Positions 18,670-27,785 of a DNA stretch of 64,000 bases are shown piece after piece; within the stretch, counting starts at the first letter, position 1, and every line of letters begins with the position of its first letter. The stretch is taken from the NCBI GenBank assembly GCA_964244615.1, contig CAXTJP010000003.1, positions 1 through 64,000 on the forward strand, read 5' to 3'. Source of the stretch: BOG-908 sp964244615. Its GTDB lineage: Bacteria; Pseudomonadota; Alphaproteobacteria; Acetobacterales; Acetobacteraceae. Below the pieces are notes generated by a model. That model did not search any database. It was not told the DNA's origin and worked only from the letters and a program-made list of their open reading frames with translations. The translations under genes and the position numbers were made by a program.

Positions 18670-19407
18670 TCAGATCATCGCCATCCCGCCATTGACGTGT
18701 ATCGTCGAGCCGGTCACCCAGCCTGCCTCGTCGGACGCCAGGTACACCACGGCCGCCGCCACGTCCTCGGGCCGGCCCATGCGGCCGAGCGGGATCGCCT
18801 CGACCAGCCGGCTCCGTTGCGTGTCCGCCAGGCCGTCGGTCATGGCGGTCTGCACGAAACCCGGCGCCACCAGGTTCACCGTCACGCCGCGGCTGCCCAC
18901 CTCCTGGGCCAGCGCCTTGCTCATCCCGGCAAGCCCCGCCTTGGCCGCCGCGTAGTTGGCCTGGCCGGGGTTGCCGGTGTGGCCGACGACGCTTGACACC
19001 TGCACGATGCGGCCGGCCCGGCGACGCACCATGCCGCGCAGCACCGCCCGGCACAGCCGGAACGGCGCCCCCAAATCCACGTCCAGCACCGCGTCCCAGT
19101 CCTCGTCCTTCATGCGCAGCGCCAGCATGTCGCGCGTGAAGCCCGCGTTGTTCACCAGCACCGAAACCGGCCCCGCCGCCGCCTCGGCCGCGGCCACCAG
19201 CGCTTCCGCCGCCCCGGCCATCCGCAGGTCGGCCGGGCAGACATGCGCCCGATCGCCGAGCTCGGCCGACAGCGCGTCCAAGGCGTCGCGCCGCGTGCCG
19301 GACAGCACCACGGCCGCGCCCTGGCCGTGCAGCGACCGCGCGATGGCCGCCCCGATGCCGCCCGAAGCGCCGGTCACCAGCGCCACCTTTCCGTCCAGAC
19401 GAAACAT
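18670..19407 (-). CDS. fabG: 3-oxoacyl-[acyl-carrier-protein] reductase
   Basis: A short-chain dehydrogenase of 245 residues: cofactor loop TGASGGIGAAIA, NNAG motif, catalytic Ser in VSSVVGHTG, and Tyr-x3-Lys in NYAAAKAG. It reduces beta-ketoacyl-ACP with NADPH. Its position between fabD and acpP, separated from fabD by 4 bp, identifies it as the fatty-acid FabG rather than another SDR. Confidence 0.95.
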   Translation of the reverse strand: MFRLDGKVALVTGASGGIGAAIARSLHGQGAAVVLSGTRRDALDALSAELGDRAHVCPADLRMAGAAEALVAAAEAAAGPVSVLVNNAGFTRDMLALRMKDEDWDAVLDVDLGAPFRLCRAVLRGMVRRRAGRIVQVSSVVGHTGNPGQANYAAAKAGLAGMSKALAQEVGSRGVTVNLVAPGFVQTAMTDGLADTQRSRLVEAIPLGRMGRPEDVAAAVVYLASDEAGWVTGSTIHVNGGMAMI

Positions 19408-19411
19408 GGCC

Positions 19412-20386
19412 CTACCCCAGCACCTTCAGCAGCGCCTCGATCTCGGCGGGCGTGCCGGCCGCGTGGGCTTCCGCGTCCGGCACCACGCGCTTGACCAGGC
19501 CGCTCAGCACCCGCCCCGCCCCAAGCTCGACGAAGCGGTCCACCCCCATCCCGGCGCAGGCGAGCAGGCTCTCCCGCCAGCGTACAGTGCCCGTCACCTG
19601 CGCCACGAGCAGGCGGCGTATCTCGTCGGGGTCGCTCACCTTGGCCGCCGTCACGTTGGCCACCAGGGGCACCACCGGGACGGAGATCGCCGTCTCGGCC
19701 AGCGCCTCCGCCATCGCATCGGCCGCGGGCGCCATCAGCGCGCAGTGGAACGGTGCCGAGACCGGCAGCAGCATCGCCCGCTTCACGCCGCGCGCCCGGG
19801 CGATTTCCATGGCGCGCTCCACCGCCGCACGGTGGCCGGAGATCACCACCTGCCCGCCGCCATTGTCGTTGGCCGGCTGCACCACCTGCATCAGGTCCGG
19901 CTCGCCCTCGCGACGCCAGATCGCCGCCTCGGCGCAGATCTCGTCGGCCTGCGCCAGCTCCACGCCCAGCAGCGCCGCCATCGCGCCGGCGTCGGCCGGC
20001 ACCGCCGCCTGCATCGCCTCGCCGCGCCGACGCAGCAGCCGCGCCCCTTCGGCCAGATCGAGCGCGCCCGCCGCCGTGAGCGCGCTGTACTCGCCCAGGC
20101 TGTGCCCGGCGACGAGGGCGGCGGCCTGCCCCACCTGCACGCCGCCCTGCTGCCTTAGCACCCGCACCGTCGCCATCGACATCGCCATCAGCGCCGGCTG
20201 CGCGTTCTGGGTCAGCGTCAGCGCCTCGCCCGGCCCCTCGAACATCAGCTTGGACAGTTTCTGGCGCAGCGCCTCGTCCACCTCGCCGAACACCTCGCGC
20301 GCCGCCGCGAACGCGGCCGCCAGATCCCGCCCCATGCCGACCGATTGGCTGCCTTGCCCGGGGAAGATAAAAGCGGTGACCGACAT
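19412..20386 (-). CDS. fabD: malonyl-CoA:ACP transacylase
   Basis: FabD loads malonyl groups on ACP. N-terminal FIFPGQGSQSVGMG, nucleophile Ser in GHSLGEYSALTAAG, and His in VSAPFHCALM are all present in a 324-residue protein of usual length. ATG 20386 was chosen from several in-frame starts because the protein then begins directly with the conserved beta strand. It is the first gene of the fabD-fabG-acpP-fabF-mltG unit. Confidence 0.96.
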   Translation of the reverse strand: MSVTAFIFPGQGSQSVGMGRDLAAAFAAAREVFGEVDEALRQKLSKLMFEGPGEALTLTQNAQPALMAMSMATVRVLRQQGGVQVGQAAALVAGHSLGEYSALTAAGALDLAEGARLLRRRGEAMQAAVPADAGAMAALLGVELAQADEICAEAAIWRREGEPDLMQVVQPANDNGGGQVVISGHRAAVERAMEIARARGVKRAMLLPVSAPFHCALMAPAADAMAEALAETAISVPVVPLVANVTAAKVSDPDEIRRLLVAQVTGTVRWRESLLACAGMGVDRFVELGAGRVLSGLVKRVVPDAEAHAAGTPAEIEALLKVLG

Positions 20387-20480
20387 GCCGACGTCCCTGT
20401 CAGAAGCCCGCGCGTATCGCCCCGGCCCACCGGACCTGTCAATCTGACGCCGCACCCCACCGCCATCCAGGAGAAGCCGC

Positions 20481-21644
20481 ATGCCCTCGATGATCGAGAC
20501 CCTCATCGGCTCCGGGGTCCAGCGTCCGGACGAGAAGCGCATCGTCCCGACCCGCCGCCCGCTGCCGGGCCGACCGCGCGACCTGCTCGAGCTGTTCGTG
20601 GCACTCGGACGGGAGGCCACCATCCCCAGCCTGCTGCAGGCCTGCGACCTGCGCCTGTCCGACCCGCGGCACATGACCTTCATCACGCTCAGCCGCTGGC
20701 CGAGCTTCGAGGAGCTGGAGGCGCAGCCGACCCCCTACGCCGTGCACCCGCACCTGCGCAGCCTGATCACCGGCGAGGAGTTCCGCCTCAGCCTGGTGCG
20801 CCGTATCTGCGACGCCTATGCCGAGCGGCCGCGCATGCTCTACGTGCGCATCCCGCGTTGCGCCGGCCGGCACTTCCTCAAGACCATCGAGCCGATGCAC
20901 GCCCTGATCCCGGAGGGGCTCGATCGCTGGAAGCGCAACGACCAGAACGAGTTCATCCCCGCACTCGGCGCCTATCTCGGCCGCTTCACCATGACCCGCA
21001 CGATCATGATCGCGCACCCGTCGATGCTTCCCTTCATCCAGGCCACCGATCCCGTCCTGCCCGCGACCAGCGAGCAGACGTTGCCGTGGTGCCTGAACCC
21101 GCCGCCGCGTCGGGTCGGCGACCGCCTGTTCACCATCCTGCGCGAGCCGACCGGCCTGATCCTGAGCCAGGTCAACGCCATCCTGACCGCCTTGCAGGCG
21201 CCGCGCACGTCGGACACGCCCGACATTGCCGCGTTGCGGGGAAACCTGGGCAAGGTGCCGGGCCCGAAGAACACCGATGCCTGGAAGGCGATCGGCCGGC
21301 AGGTCCTGGCCGGCCTCGCGCTGCGCAACCCGATCTGCCAGGCGCTCGGCAGCGGCACCGCCCTCTCCGCCCTGCAGGCCTGCCGCCTGTCCGACATCGA
21401 GATCGCCGATTTCAGCCTGTACCACGACTGGATCAAATACACCTGGGACGTCGAGCCGGAGCCCGCCACCAACAGCGCCCCTGCCTTCCTGACGCAAGCC
21501 GACCTCGACGATGACGACACACGCGCGCTGCGCGGCCTCATCGACGAGGACCTGGTCTTCTACGCCGAAGTGAAGGCGAGGCTGGCGGAACTGGGCGAGC
21601 TGAAGACCTCGGTTCGGGGCCGCGACCTGAACATGCCCGCCTGA
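20481..21644 (+). CDS. sulfotransferase-like protein
   Basis: A 387-residue protein that I place tentatively with nucleotide-dependent sulfotransferases. A phosphosulfate-loop-like segment, LYVRIPRCAGRHFLKTI (about residue 120), resembles the IPKCAGT motif of the family. A later segment, FTILREPTGLILSQVNAIL (about residue 220), resembles the 3'-phosphate-binding R-D/E-P...S motif. The usual Lys is Arg, so activity is uncertain. It is divergent from fabD with about 94 bp between starts. It may act on surface glycans, given the other envelope genes in the window, but the substrate is unknown. Confidence 0.5.
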   Translation: MPSMIETLIGSGVQRPDEKRIVPTRRPLPGRPRDLLELFVALGREATIPSLLQACDLRLSDPRHMTFITLSRWPSFEELEAQPTPYAVHPHLRSLITGEEFRLSLVRRICDAYAERPRMLYVRIPRCAGRHFLKTIEPMHALIPEGLDRWKRNDQNEFIPALGAYLGRFTMTRTIMIAHPSMLPFIQATDPVLPATSEQTLPWCLNPPPRRVGDRLFTILREPTGLILSQVNAILTALQAPRTSDTPDIAALRGNLGKVPGPKNTDAWKAIGRQVLAGLALRNPICQALGSGTALSALQACRLSDIEIADFSLYHDWIKYTWDVEPEPATNSAPAFLTQADLDDDDTRALRGLIDEDLVFYAEVKARLAELGELKTSVRGRDLNMPA

Positions 21645-21706
21645 GGCGCGCGGCCAGCCCCGGGCGCTTGCCCTGCCGCACCGCTGCGGCTTATCTCTAA
21701 GCCTGC

Positions 21707-21782
21707 GCGGACGTAGCTCAGCTGGTAGAGCTTCAGATTTCCAATCTGAATGTCGCGAGTTCGAACCTCGTCGTCCGCTCCA
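21707..21782 (+). tRNA. tRNA-Gly (UCC)
   Basis: A 76-base cloverleaf: acceptor GCGGACG/CGTCCGC, D-arm AGCTCAGCTGGTAGAGCT, anticodon stem TTCAGA/TCTGAA around TTTCCAA (anticodon TCC), T-arm GAGTTCGAACCTC, discriminator T and encoded CCA. Confidence 0.95.
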
Positions 21783-21903
21783 ACCCACCCCAGCCGCCGG
21801 CCATCCCACTTGCCGCTTGTGCGGGCCGGCTTCGGAGCGTCTGCTGTCCTGGCCGGGACGCGGCGCGTGGCCCGCCCGGTCAATCGAAGGCTGGAGAACG
21901 ATC

Positions 21904-22044
21904 ATGGGAAAAGGCGACAAGCAGCACGGCAACCGCGAGGCCAAGAAGCCGAAGGCCGACAAGAAGGCGGCCCCGGCCGCGGCAAGCTTCCTCAAGCCCC
22001 AGGCCGACGCTCGCAAGCCGGGCGCCAAGCCGGCTTCGAAGTAG
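21904..22044 (+). CDS. small Lys-rich conserved protein
   Basis: A 46-residue basic protein starting MGKGDKQHGNREAKKPKADK and rich in Lys, Ala and Pro. Short proteins with the lead MGKGDKxxGNREaKKPK are widespread in alphaproteobacteria, with no known role; nucleic-acid or ribosome association is only a guess from the charge. ATG 21904 follows GGAG at about 8 bases. It lies 120 bp after tRNA-Gly. Confidence 0.65.
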   Translation: MGKGDKQHGNREAKKPKADKKAAPAAASFLKPQADARKPGAKPASK

Positions 22045-22235
22045 AGCAGCCGGCTCAGCCCGCCGATCGCTTGCCGCGTCTGCGATCGTGACCGGGCGTC
22101 CCTCTTTGCTGGCAGCGTGCTTGCGAGGGCCTGACATCGAAGAAGGGGCGGGGTGGCCGACCGGCTGCCGGACGTGATTTGTTCACGATATCAGCCACCT
22201 TTGGCGTCGGTCGGGGCGGGTCAAGACCGCCCGGC

Positions 22236-22703
22236 TCACTGGCTCGGGAAAGCGCCGACCACCACACGGTCGCCGACGCGGATGTTCAGCTTGGCGGTGA
22301 TCCCGCCCTGAAGCTCCAGCGTCGCCCGCACCACGCCGCCGGAGGAGATGTTCGCCAGGCTCTCCGGCACCGTGTTCTCGGCGATGTGGGTGATGGTCCC
22401 GTCCTGGCCGATGAACACCATGTCCTCCGGCACCGGACAGTTCTTCATCCACATCGGCACCTCGCGCGGCGTGCCCCAGTCGAAGAACATGCCGTGGTCG
22501 GCGGGGATGCTGGTGCGGAACATCTCGCCCACCTCCTGCTCCTCGGGAGTCGTCGCCATCTCCACGGTGAAATCGTGGCGTGCCCCGGACGCGCCGACGA
22601 TGCTCAGCCGGCGCGTGGGCAGCGTCGGCTGCGGGCCGTCCACCGCCGGCGACGCGCACGGCCAGGCCAGAATCGCGCCCACCAGCAGCATGCCTATCCG
22701 CAT
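22236..22703 (-). CDS. DUF192 family exported protein
   Basis: A 155-residue protein with an N-terminal hydrophobic segment suited to a signal peptide (residues 1-20). It is followed by the DUF192 fold: TTPEEQEVGEMFRTSIPADHGMFFD, VPMWMKNCPVPEDMVFI and the glycine-rich end VLELQGG-like/RVGD. Function of the family is unknown, but members are often in the periplasm. The start overlaps the 3' end of the upstream deacetylase-like gene by 10 bp, so the two are translated together. Confidence 0.9.
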   Translation of the reverse strand: MRIGMLLVGAILAWPCASPAVDGPQPTLPTRRLSIVGASGARHDFTVEMATTPEEQEVGEMFRTSIPADHGMFFDWGTPREVPMWMKNCPVPEDMVFIGQDGTITHIAENTVPESLANISSGGVVRATLELQGGITAKLNIRVGDRVVVGAFPSQ

Positions 22704-23821
22704 CGGACTTCCTCCATGGCCTGCACGGCCAGCGCCGCGATCTCGGGCCGCACACTCCCTTCGCGCGGCGTGTCGCGCAAGGTGGTGAACCAGTGTTCGG
22801 GCGGGTTGCGGCCGGCGGCACGGTTGTAGCGCAGGGCGCGCAGCACCGCTTCGGCCGCCGGCGGCAGGTGCGGCGGGATGGGCGCGCCGTTCAGGGTCGC
22901 CCAAACCCCCGCCCAGCAGCGCGACACGCTCCAGGGGTTGTAGCCGCCGCCGCCGGTCACGATCAGCCGCGGCGCCAGGTCGCGCACCGCGCCCACCACC
23001 GCCCAATGCGCGTTGTTGGACAGCGACAGGCGGGAGAGCGGGTCCTCCTCCAGCGCGTCGGCGCCGCATTGCAGGAAGATCGCCTGCGGCCGGTGCGCGG
23101 CCATCAGCGGCAAGATCGCGCGTTGCAGCAGCACGCGCATCTCGCTGTCGTTCAGCCCGGCCGGCACCGGGAAGTTGCGCGCCTGCCCGCCGGCACGGTC
23201 GTGCGCGGCACCGGTGCGCGGCCAGCGCCCGGCCTCGTGCACGCTGATGGTCAGCACGCGCGGGTCGTCGGCGAACGCGTCCTGCACCCCGTCGCCGTGA
23301 TGCGCGTCGATGTCGAGGTAGGCGACGCGGGACAGCCCCTGGTCGAGCCAGGCGAGGATGCCCAGCACCGGGTCGTTGAGGTAGCAGAAGCCGGCGGCGC
23401 GCGCCGGGCGGCCGTGATGGGTGCCGCCACCGGGACAGAACGCGATGCCGCCCTGGGCGGTCAGCCCGGCCGCCAGCAGCACGCCGCCGGCGGAGGTCAT
23501 CGGGCGGCGATAGATCTCCGGGTAGACCGGGTTGCCCTCGGCGCCGATCCGGTAGGCGGCGCGGTCCGCCTCGCTCACCGACTGCGAAGCCTCGGCACGC
23601 CGCAGGGCGGCGACGTAGCCGGGATCGTGGAAACGGGCGACCTCGGCCGGGCTCGCCATCGGCGCCTCGCGATACGCCTCGTCGTCCAGCCAGCCCATCG
23701 CGCGGCACAGATCCGTCACCGTCGAGACGCGCGGCACCGCCAGCGGGTGCGACGCGCCGTAGGTGGAGGTCCGGTAGACCTCGCTGCCGACGTAGACGGG
23801 CCTGGATACTCTGGTCGCCAT
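22694..23821 (-). CDS. histone deacetylase family protein (AcuC/AphA-like)
   Basis: A zinc amidohydrolase of the arginase/deacetylase fold, 375 residues. Active-site parts: GGGTHHGRPARAAGFCYLND with the His pair, DIDAHHGDGVQDAF with metal-binding Asp and His, LQCGADALEEDPLSRL, and GGGGYNP near the end. Bacterial members deacetylate acetyl-lysine proteins, acetoin-pathway enzymes or acetylated polyamines; the target here is not shown. Polyamine genes lie 37 kb away, too far to be used as evidence. ATG 23821 was chosen as the first Met before YVGSEVYR. Confidence 0.88.
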   Translation of the reverse strand: MATRVSRPVYVGSEVYRTSTYGASHPLAVPRVSTVTDLCRAMGWLDDEAYREAPMASPAEVARFHDPGYVAALRRAEASQSVSEADRAAYRIGAEGNPVYPEIYRRPMTSAGGVLLAAGLTAQGGIAFCPGGGTHHGRPARAAGFCYLNDPVLGILAWLDQGLSRVAYLDIDAHHGDGVQDAFADDPRVLTISVHEAGRWPRTGAAHDRAGGQARNFPVPAGLNDSEMRVLLQRAILPLMAAHRPQAIFLQCGADALEEDPLSRLSLSNNAHWAVVGAVRDLAPRLIVTGGGGYNPWSVSRCWAGVWATLNGAPIPPHLPPAAEAVLRALRYNRAAGRNPPEHWFTTLRDTPREGSVRPEIAALAVQAMEEVRCG

Positions 23822-23860
23822 GCTCCCGATATGCGTCAATCGGCGGCGGGGGGAAGGCCC

Positions 23861-25057
23861 GTGGCGGTGATCGAGACGATCGGACAGACGCGATTCGGGC
23901 AGGATGCCGATGAGCACCGCCACCGGCTGCTGTCCGGCTGGTCGCACGCCGAGGACGGCTTCACCTGGGCGGTCGGACGGGACGCCCGCTTCACCATCCC
24001 GGTCCCGGACGGCGAGCAGACCGGCACGGCGCTGCTGGAGCTGGACCTCAACCCGTTCATGGTGCCGGGCAGCACCGTGGGCCAGGTGCTCGAACTCGGC
24101 ATCGACGGGGTGAGGCTGGCCGCCGACCGCATCCGCGGCGAAGGCGCGGTCGCCTACGTGCTGCCGCCTGGCACCCTGCGCGCCGGGTCGGACGCGGTGG
24201 TGGCCCTGCACATGCCGCAGGCCGCCCGCCCGGCCGATCTGGGCTTCGGCACCGACCGGCGGGCGCTGGGCTTCATGTTCCGCTCGGCCACGCTGCGCCG
24301 CATCGATACCCCACGCCCGGTGCCGCACCGCAGCCTGCCGCCGATAGCGTTGCCGCAGAGCCGCGACGCCTCGGTGCTGGCACCCGCGCTGCTTGCCGGC
24401 ACCGGGCTGGTGGCGGCCGAGCTGCTGGGCGATTTCGAGAGCCTCGGCCACAACTGCGAGTTCGGGATCGCGCAGCGCCATTGCGGCGCCGAGCCGCTGG
24501 CACTGCTGCGGTTCTCGGGCATCACCCTGCCGCATTTGCTGGCCGGGCTGGACGCCGGCTTCGCGGGGCTGGGCGACCCCGCGCAGGTCGAGATACGTCC
24601 GACCAGCGGCGCCCGGCCGGAGTTCATGATACACGACACCCGGCACGGCCTGTCGCTGCACACCATGCGCTACGTGGACGAGACCGATGCCGCCGCGCTG
24701 GCCCATGACGCGTCGCGGCACCTGGCCTTCCTGCATCGCAAATTCACCGAGACGCTGGAATGCGACGGCCGGATCTTCGTGTTCCAGCGCCCCGGACAGC
24801 TGCTGGAAGCACAGGCAAGGCCGCTGCTGGCCAGGCTTCAGGCGCGCGGACGCAACGCGCTGCTGTTCGTGGTCGAAGGCGACGAACACCCGCCCGGAAC
24901 GGTGCAGGAGCTGGGCTACGGCTTCTTCCGCGGCTGGGTGGACCGCGCGGCCCCGCCGGACAATGTCGGGCTGTGCAACCTGGCGGCCTGGATCAGCAAC
25001 TGCACGAATGCACGCCGGCTGTGGGAGGTGCAGATCGCGATGGCGCGCGCAGGGTGA
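23861..25057 (+). CDS. ESLGHxCEFG-motif protein, copy 1
   Basis: A 398-residue protein of a family I cannot name with certainty. The N-terminal half is beta-rich. The C-terminal half opens with DFESLGHNCEFGIAQRH (about residue 190), goes on GAEPLALLRFSGI, and ends with FFRGWVDRAAPPDNVG and NARRLWEV. The S-L-G-x-x-C-E start and conserved Cys recall DUF1796-type putative cysteine-peptidase domains, but this is only a resemblance. A second full copy is at 28392 and a remnant at 27786. GTG 23861 follows GGGGAAGG; ATG 23831 is an alternative. The stop overlaps the next gene as GTGA, so the two are coupled. Confidence 0.7.
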   Translation: MAVIETIGQTRFGQDADEHRHRLLSGWSHAEDGFTWAVGRDARFTIPVPDGEQTGTALLELDLNPFMVPGSTVGQVLELGIDGVRLAADRIRGEGAVAYVLPPGTLRAGSDAVVALHMPQAARPADLGFGTDRRALGFMFRSATLRRIDTPRPVPHRSLPPIALPQSRDASVLAPALLAGTGLVAAELLGDFESLGHNCEFGIAQRHCGAEPLALLRFSGITLPHLLAGLDAGFAGLGDPAQVEIRPTSGARPEFMIHDTRHGLSLHTMRYVDETDAAALAHDASRHLAFLHRKFTETLECDGRIFVFQRPGQLLEAQARPLLARLQARGRNALLFVVEGDEHPPGTVQELGYGFFRGWVDRAAPPDNVGLCNLAAWISNCTNARRLWEVQIAMARAG

Positions 25058-26409
25058 CCGACAGGGCGCCACGCTGGGGCGGCGCGCCGGCGCAAATCGT
25101 CTTCGACGACGCGCATGTCCGCGTCGTGTTCAAGCCGGGCGGATCGGAGTTGCTGCTCGTGACGTTCGGCAACGCCGACAACCTGGCAAGCGGAACCAGG
25201 TTCTACGCCGACACCGTGGTGGAGAGGACGGGCCTGAACTGCCTGGGCTTCATGGCCCACGAAGCCAACTGGTTTCCCGCCGACAGCATGCGTCGGGCGG
25301 CGCACGCGGTGCGATACACGCTGGCCGCCTTCGAACTGCGCATCGCCTATGCCAGTTCGCTGGGCGCCTACGCCGCGCTGAAGAACTCGGCGCTGCTGGG
25401 GCTCACCCATGCCGTCGCGTTCTGCCCGCAATGGTCGATCGACCCGGCCGAATGCGCGGCGGAGGACAGCGGCTTTCGCGATCGTTACCGGCCCGAGATG
25501 GCGGGCATGGGCATCACGCCGCAGGACATGGCCGGCGACGTCACGATCTTCACCGATCCGGGCTCGCCGTACGACGCCTATCACACGCGCATGATCGCCG
25601 GTCTGGCCCGGCACGCGCCCGCCTGCCGCGTGCGGGCCTGCCGCGTGCACCATGTGGGCCATCACGTGGCGCCGGCCCTGCGCGGGTCGGCGCTGGCGAT
25701 GGACCTGATCACCGCGTGCAGGCTCGGACGGCCGGCCGCCGAGCTGTATGCGTTGATCAACCCCGTCCGGCGCGCCAGTGCGCAGCGGCGCCGCAACCTG
25801 ATGCTCGCAGCGGTCGAGAGACATGCCGGGTTGTCGCTGCGCGCGCTGGGCTTTCTCGCGCGCGCCGGGCAGGTCGCGATCCTGGACGGGTCCAACTGCC
25901 TGACGCGGCTGTATCGAGCGCTGCTCGCCTCGCGGGGTGCCTCGTCCGCGGCCGCCGTGGTCGCGACGGTGATGCCGCACGTCTCGCCCGTCCGCGCCCG
26001 CCTGCTGCGCTGCGGTCCCGAGGCCGACGCAGGGCCCGCGCTGAGGTCCGCGCACGGCACCGTGTTGTACTACAGCGCGCTCGACGGCTGCCTGCTGCAT
26101 GGCGCGTGGCCAGGCGAGGCGTCCGGCGTTCCGGGGCTGCATCCGGTCGTGCTCGACGGCCACGGACGGCTGGCGCTGCGCCTCACGGGGGAGACATTCA
26201 TCTGTCGTTCGCCCGACTATCAGGTAACCGAACCGGTCTGCGCCGCCGGCGCGGATCTGTGCTTCGAAGCCCGTCCCGCCGGCGCCGGCGGCCTCTGCTT
26301 CGTCGCGGCCGAACGCTACCTGACCGCCCTGCCCGACGGCACGGTTTACCGGATCGAAGCCGTGGCTTCGACGTGGGAGCGGTTCACCTGCGAAACCGGA
26401 ACGGTCTGA
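25054..26409 (+). CDS. alpha/beta-hydrolase-like protein, copy 1
   Basis: A 451-residue protein coupled by GTGA to the ESLGH gene. Residues about 90-200 look like an alpha/beta-hydrolase core. A strand and nucleophile-elbow-like segment (IAYASSLGAYAALKN) places Ser where a G-x-S-x-G enzyme has it, though the first Gly is Ala. AFCPQWSIDP and TIFTDPGSPYDAYHTRM follow, and a possible His lies in VHHVGHHVAP. The same layout occurs in the protein at 34757, which keeps the canonical GESMGG. I infer a shared, unnamed family; the C-terminal ~150 residues are extra and beta-rich. Substrate unknown. Confidence 0.65.
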   Translation: MTDRAPRWGGAPAQIVFDDAHVRVVFKPGGSELLLVTFGNADNLASGTRFYADTVVERTGLNCLGFMAHEANWFPADSMRRAAHAVRYTLAAFELRIAYASSLGAYAALKNSALLGLTHAVAFCPQWSIDPAECAAEDSGFRDRYRPEMAGMGITPQDMAGDVTIFTDPGSPYDAYHTRMIAGLARHAPACRVRACRVHHVGHHVAPALRGSALAMDLITACRLGRPAAELYALINPVRRASAQRRRNLMLAAVERHAGLSLRALGFLARAGQVAILDGSNCLTRLYRALLASRGASSAAAVVATVMPHVSPVRARLLRCGPEADAGPALRSAHGTVLYYSALDGCLLHGAWPGEASGVPGLHPVVLDGHGRLALRLTGETFICRSPDYQVTEPVCAAGADLCFEARPAGAGGLCFVAAERYLTALPDGTVYRIEAVASTWERFTCETGTV

Positions 26410-26648
26410 AGGCTGTCGGCCGGCGCAAGACGATATTGTGCCTGCTTGAAGAGGATTGTGACAGTGTTGCGACGTAGCTTTGCGGGCCAGACGCGCATCG
26501 CCATCGAACTGAGAGTCGTTATCACTGGCTACGGATGCAAATCACTCGCATTAGCACCAGTATTCGACCGTAGACTTGCGTCCTCAAAACTTCTGTGCTT
26601 ACCCTCTGTCCTGCGGTTACTGATCGTGGTCGCCAAGGAGTTCGCGAT
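26410..26648. other. intergenic, no gene seen
   Basis: Composition is less G/C-rich than the neighbours. An open frame crosses it but has no family likeness or ribosome site. It probably holds the promoter of the small Cys protein that follows. Confidence 0.4.
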
Positions 26649-26864
26649 ATGTCGATGTCCCACACGCAAGACGTAGCCTGCACCAAGTGCAAGTTCTTCG
26701 ACGACCATGCCGCCAAGGCGCAGGTTGACGATGGCCTGTGCCGCTTCAACCCGCCCGTCACCCAGCCGAGCGCAGACGCGCATGGCGTGTGGCCCGTGGT
26801 TTCCGCCACGGACTGGTGCGGACATTTCAGCATCGACACGCTCGCCGCCGGTTCTGCCGACTGA
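26649..26864 (+). CDS. small Cys-rich (CxxC) protein
   Basis: A 71-residue protein with four Cys: TKCKFFDDHAAKAQ carries a CTKC pair, then GLCRFNPPVTQ and TDWCGHFS. This spacing (CxxC, C, C with conserved NPP and WCG) fits a metal-binding zinc-ribbon-like or iron-sulfur fold seen in short bacterial and phage proteins without known role. ATG 26649 is well supported by AAGGAG 8 bases before it. It stands alone. Confidence 0.65.
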   Translation: MSMSHTQDVACTKCKFFDDHAAKAQVDDGLCRFNPPVTQPSADAHGVWPVVSATDWCGHFSIDTLAAGSAD

Positions 26865-27243
26865 CGCGCATCGACCGTCCCACCGATGATGGTTTACGCG
26901 CGCGAGGAGGACGTGGATCGTTAGTGCCGGTAATCTTTGCCGATCCTGCGTGGGCTTGGCATCACAACGGTAGTCTTGCCACCCCCCGACCAAGCAAGTC
27001 GGACCGCCTTTAGCGCGACAGCGCGCTGAGGCTGTTGCTTTACAAAGTGCCCCTGCTGCCGGCTGGAAGTCGAGCACCCTCGAACAGGAACGGGGGTCAA
27101 ACGGCCGGCATGATAGGGCTCGAAGGGTGCTCGAGGTCCGGGCACTCTTCAAGGCAGCGCATAAATGTTGTCTCGACGGTCCCGCAAGCCACGTGACCGG
27201 CTGCGATCGATTGAAAGGGTGAGGCGAAGTTGCAGGTCGTGCC
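26865..27243. other. intergenic with imperfect inverted repeat
   Basis: No supported gene. TCGAGCACCCTCGA near 27068 and TCGAAGGGTGCTCGA near 27118 form an imperfect inverted repeat about 50 bp apart, of unknown use. A 29-codon frame at 26924 reads VPVIFADPAWAWHH, which recalls the DPPW motif of MT-A70 methyltransferases, but it is too short to call. Confidence 0.35.
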
Positions 27244-27729
27244 ATGAGGCGCTCCGCAGCCCAACTGGCGTTGGCGACTTGCTTGCTGGCTGCAAGCGTC
27301 ATCCCGGTCGAGGCGCAGACGGCGGCGGCGTTGAGCGTACAGGTTGGTCGGGATGGCGCAAAGCACGTGGTAGACAAGTTCTACAGCGCGCACGGACATG
27401 CCTGGGCTGAAATGCTCGCCAAGATTTCGTCGGGCGACACAGCATGGCTGAATGTTGCGGTGGCGTTGTTAAAAGGAACAGATGCAGGAAGCGGGGAGGA
27501 TTTGCGTTACGCAGTCTCCAAAGCGCTGTTGCGCAACCCGACCGGCGTGTTGCGCCTGGCAGCGCCGGCGTTCGGACTGGAGAATGTATGCAGCGTGCCA
27601 GTGATCGAGCCGACGAAGGCGGAGGTTGGGCATTATCTCGCGCAGGGGAACGCGGCGCTGAAACGGGTGACCGCGGGCGACATCGCGATGGCTGCACAGC
27701 AATGCCGGGCGTATTTGAATAGGACGTAA
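27244..27729 (+). CDS. exported hypothetical protein
   Basis: A 161-residue protein with a clear signal peptide (MRRSAAQLALATCLLAASVIP, cleavage likely after VEAQ or nearby). The mature part is mainly helical, with two Cys (ENVCSVPV and AQQCRAYL) that could form a disulfide in the periplasm. I do not recognise the family. ATG 27244 begins immediately with the basic n-region. It lies in an accessory stretch between small genes and remnants. Confidence 0.6.
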   Translation: MRRSAAQLALATCLLAASVIPVEAQTAAALSVQVGRDGAKHVVDKFYSAHGHAWAEMLAKISSGDTAWLNVAVALLKGTDAGSGEDLRYAVSKALLRNPTGVLRLAAPAFGLENVCSVPVIEPTKAEVGHYLAQGNAALKRVTAGDIAMAAQQCRAYLNRT

Positions 27730-27785
27730 GCGGCAGTCCATTCCAATTACGCGATTGCAGAATTGCCGCTAGCGTCACGCATAGC

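Noticed and set aside
26924..27013. 29-codon frame resembling the MT-A70 methyltransferase motif
   Set aside because: DPAW is not the canonical DPPW, the frame is too short and nothing else of the family follows.
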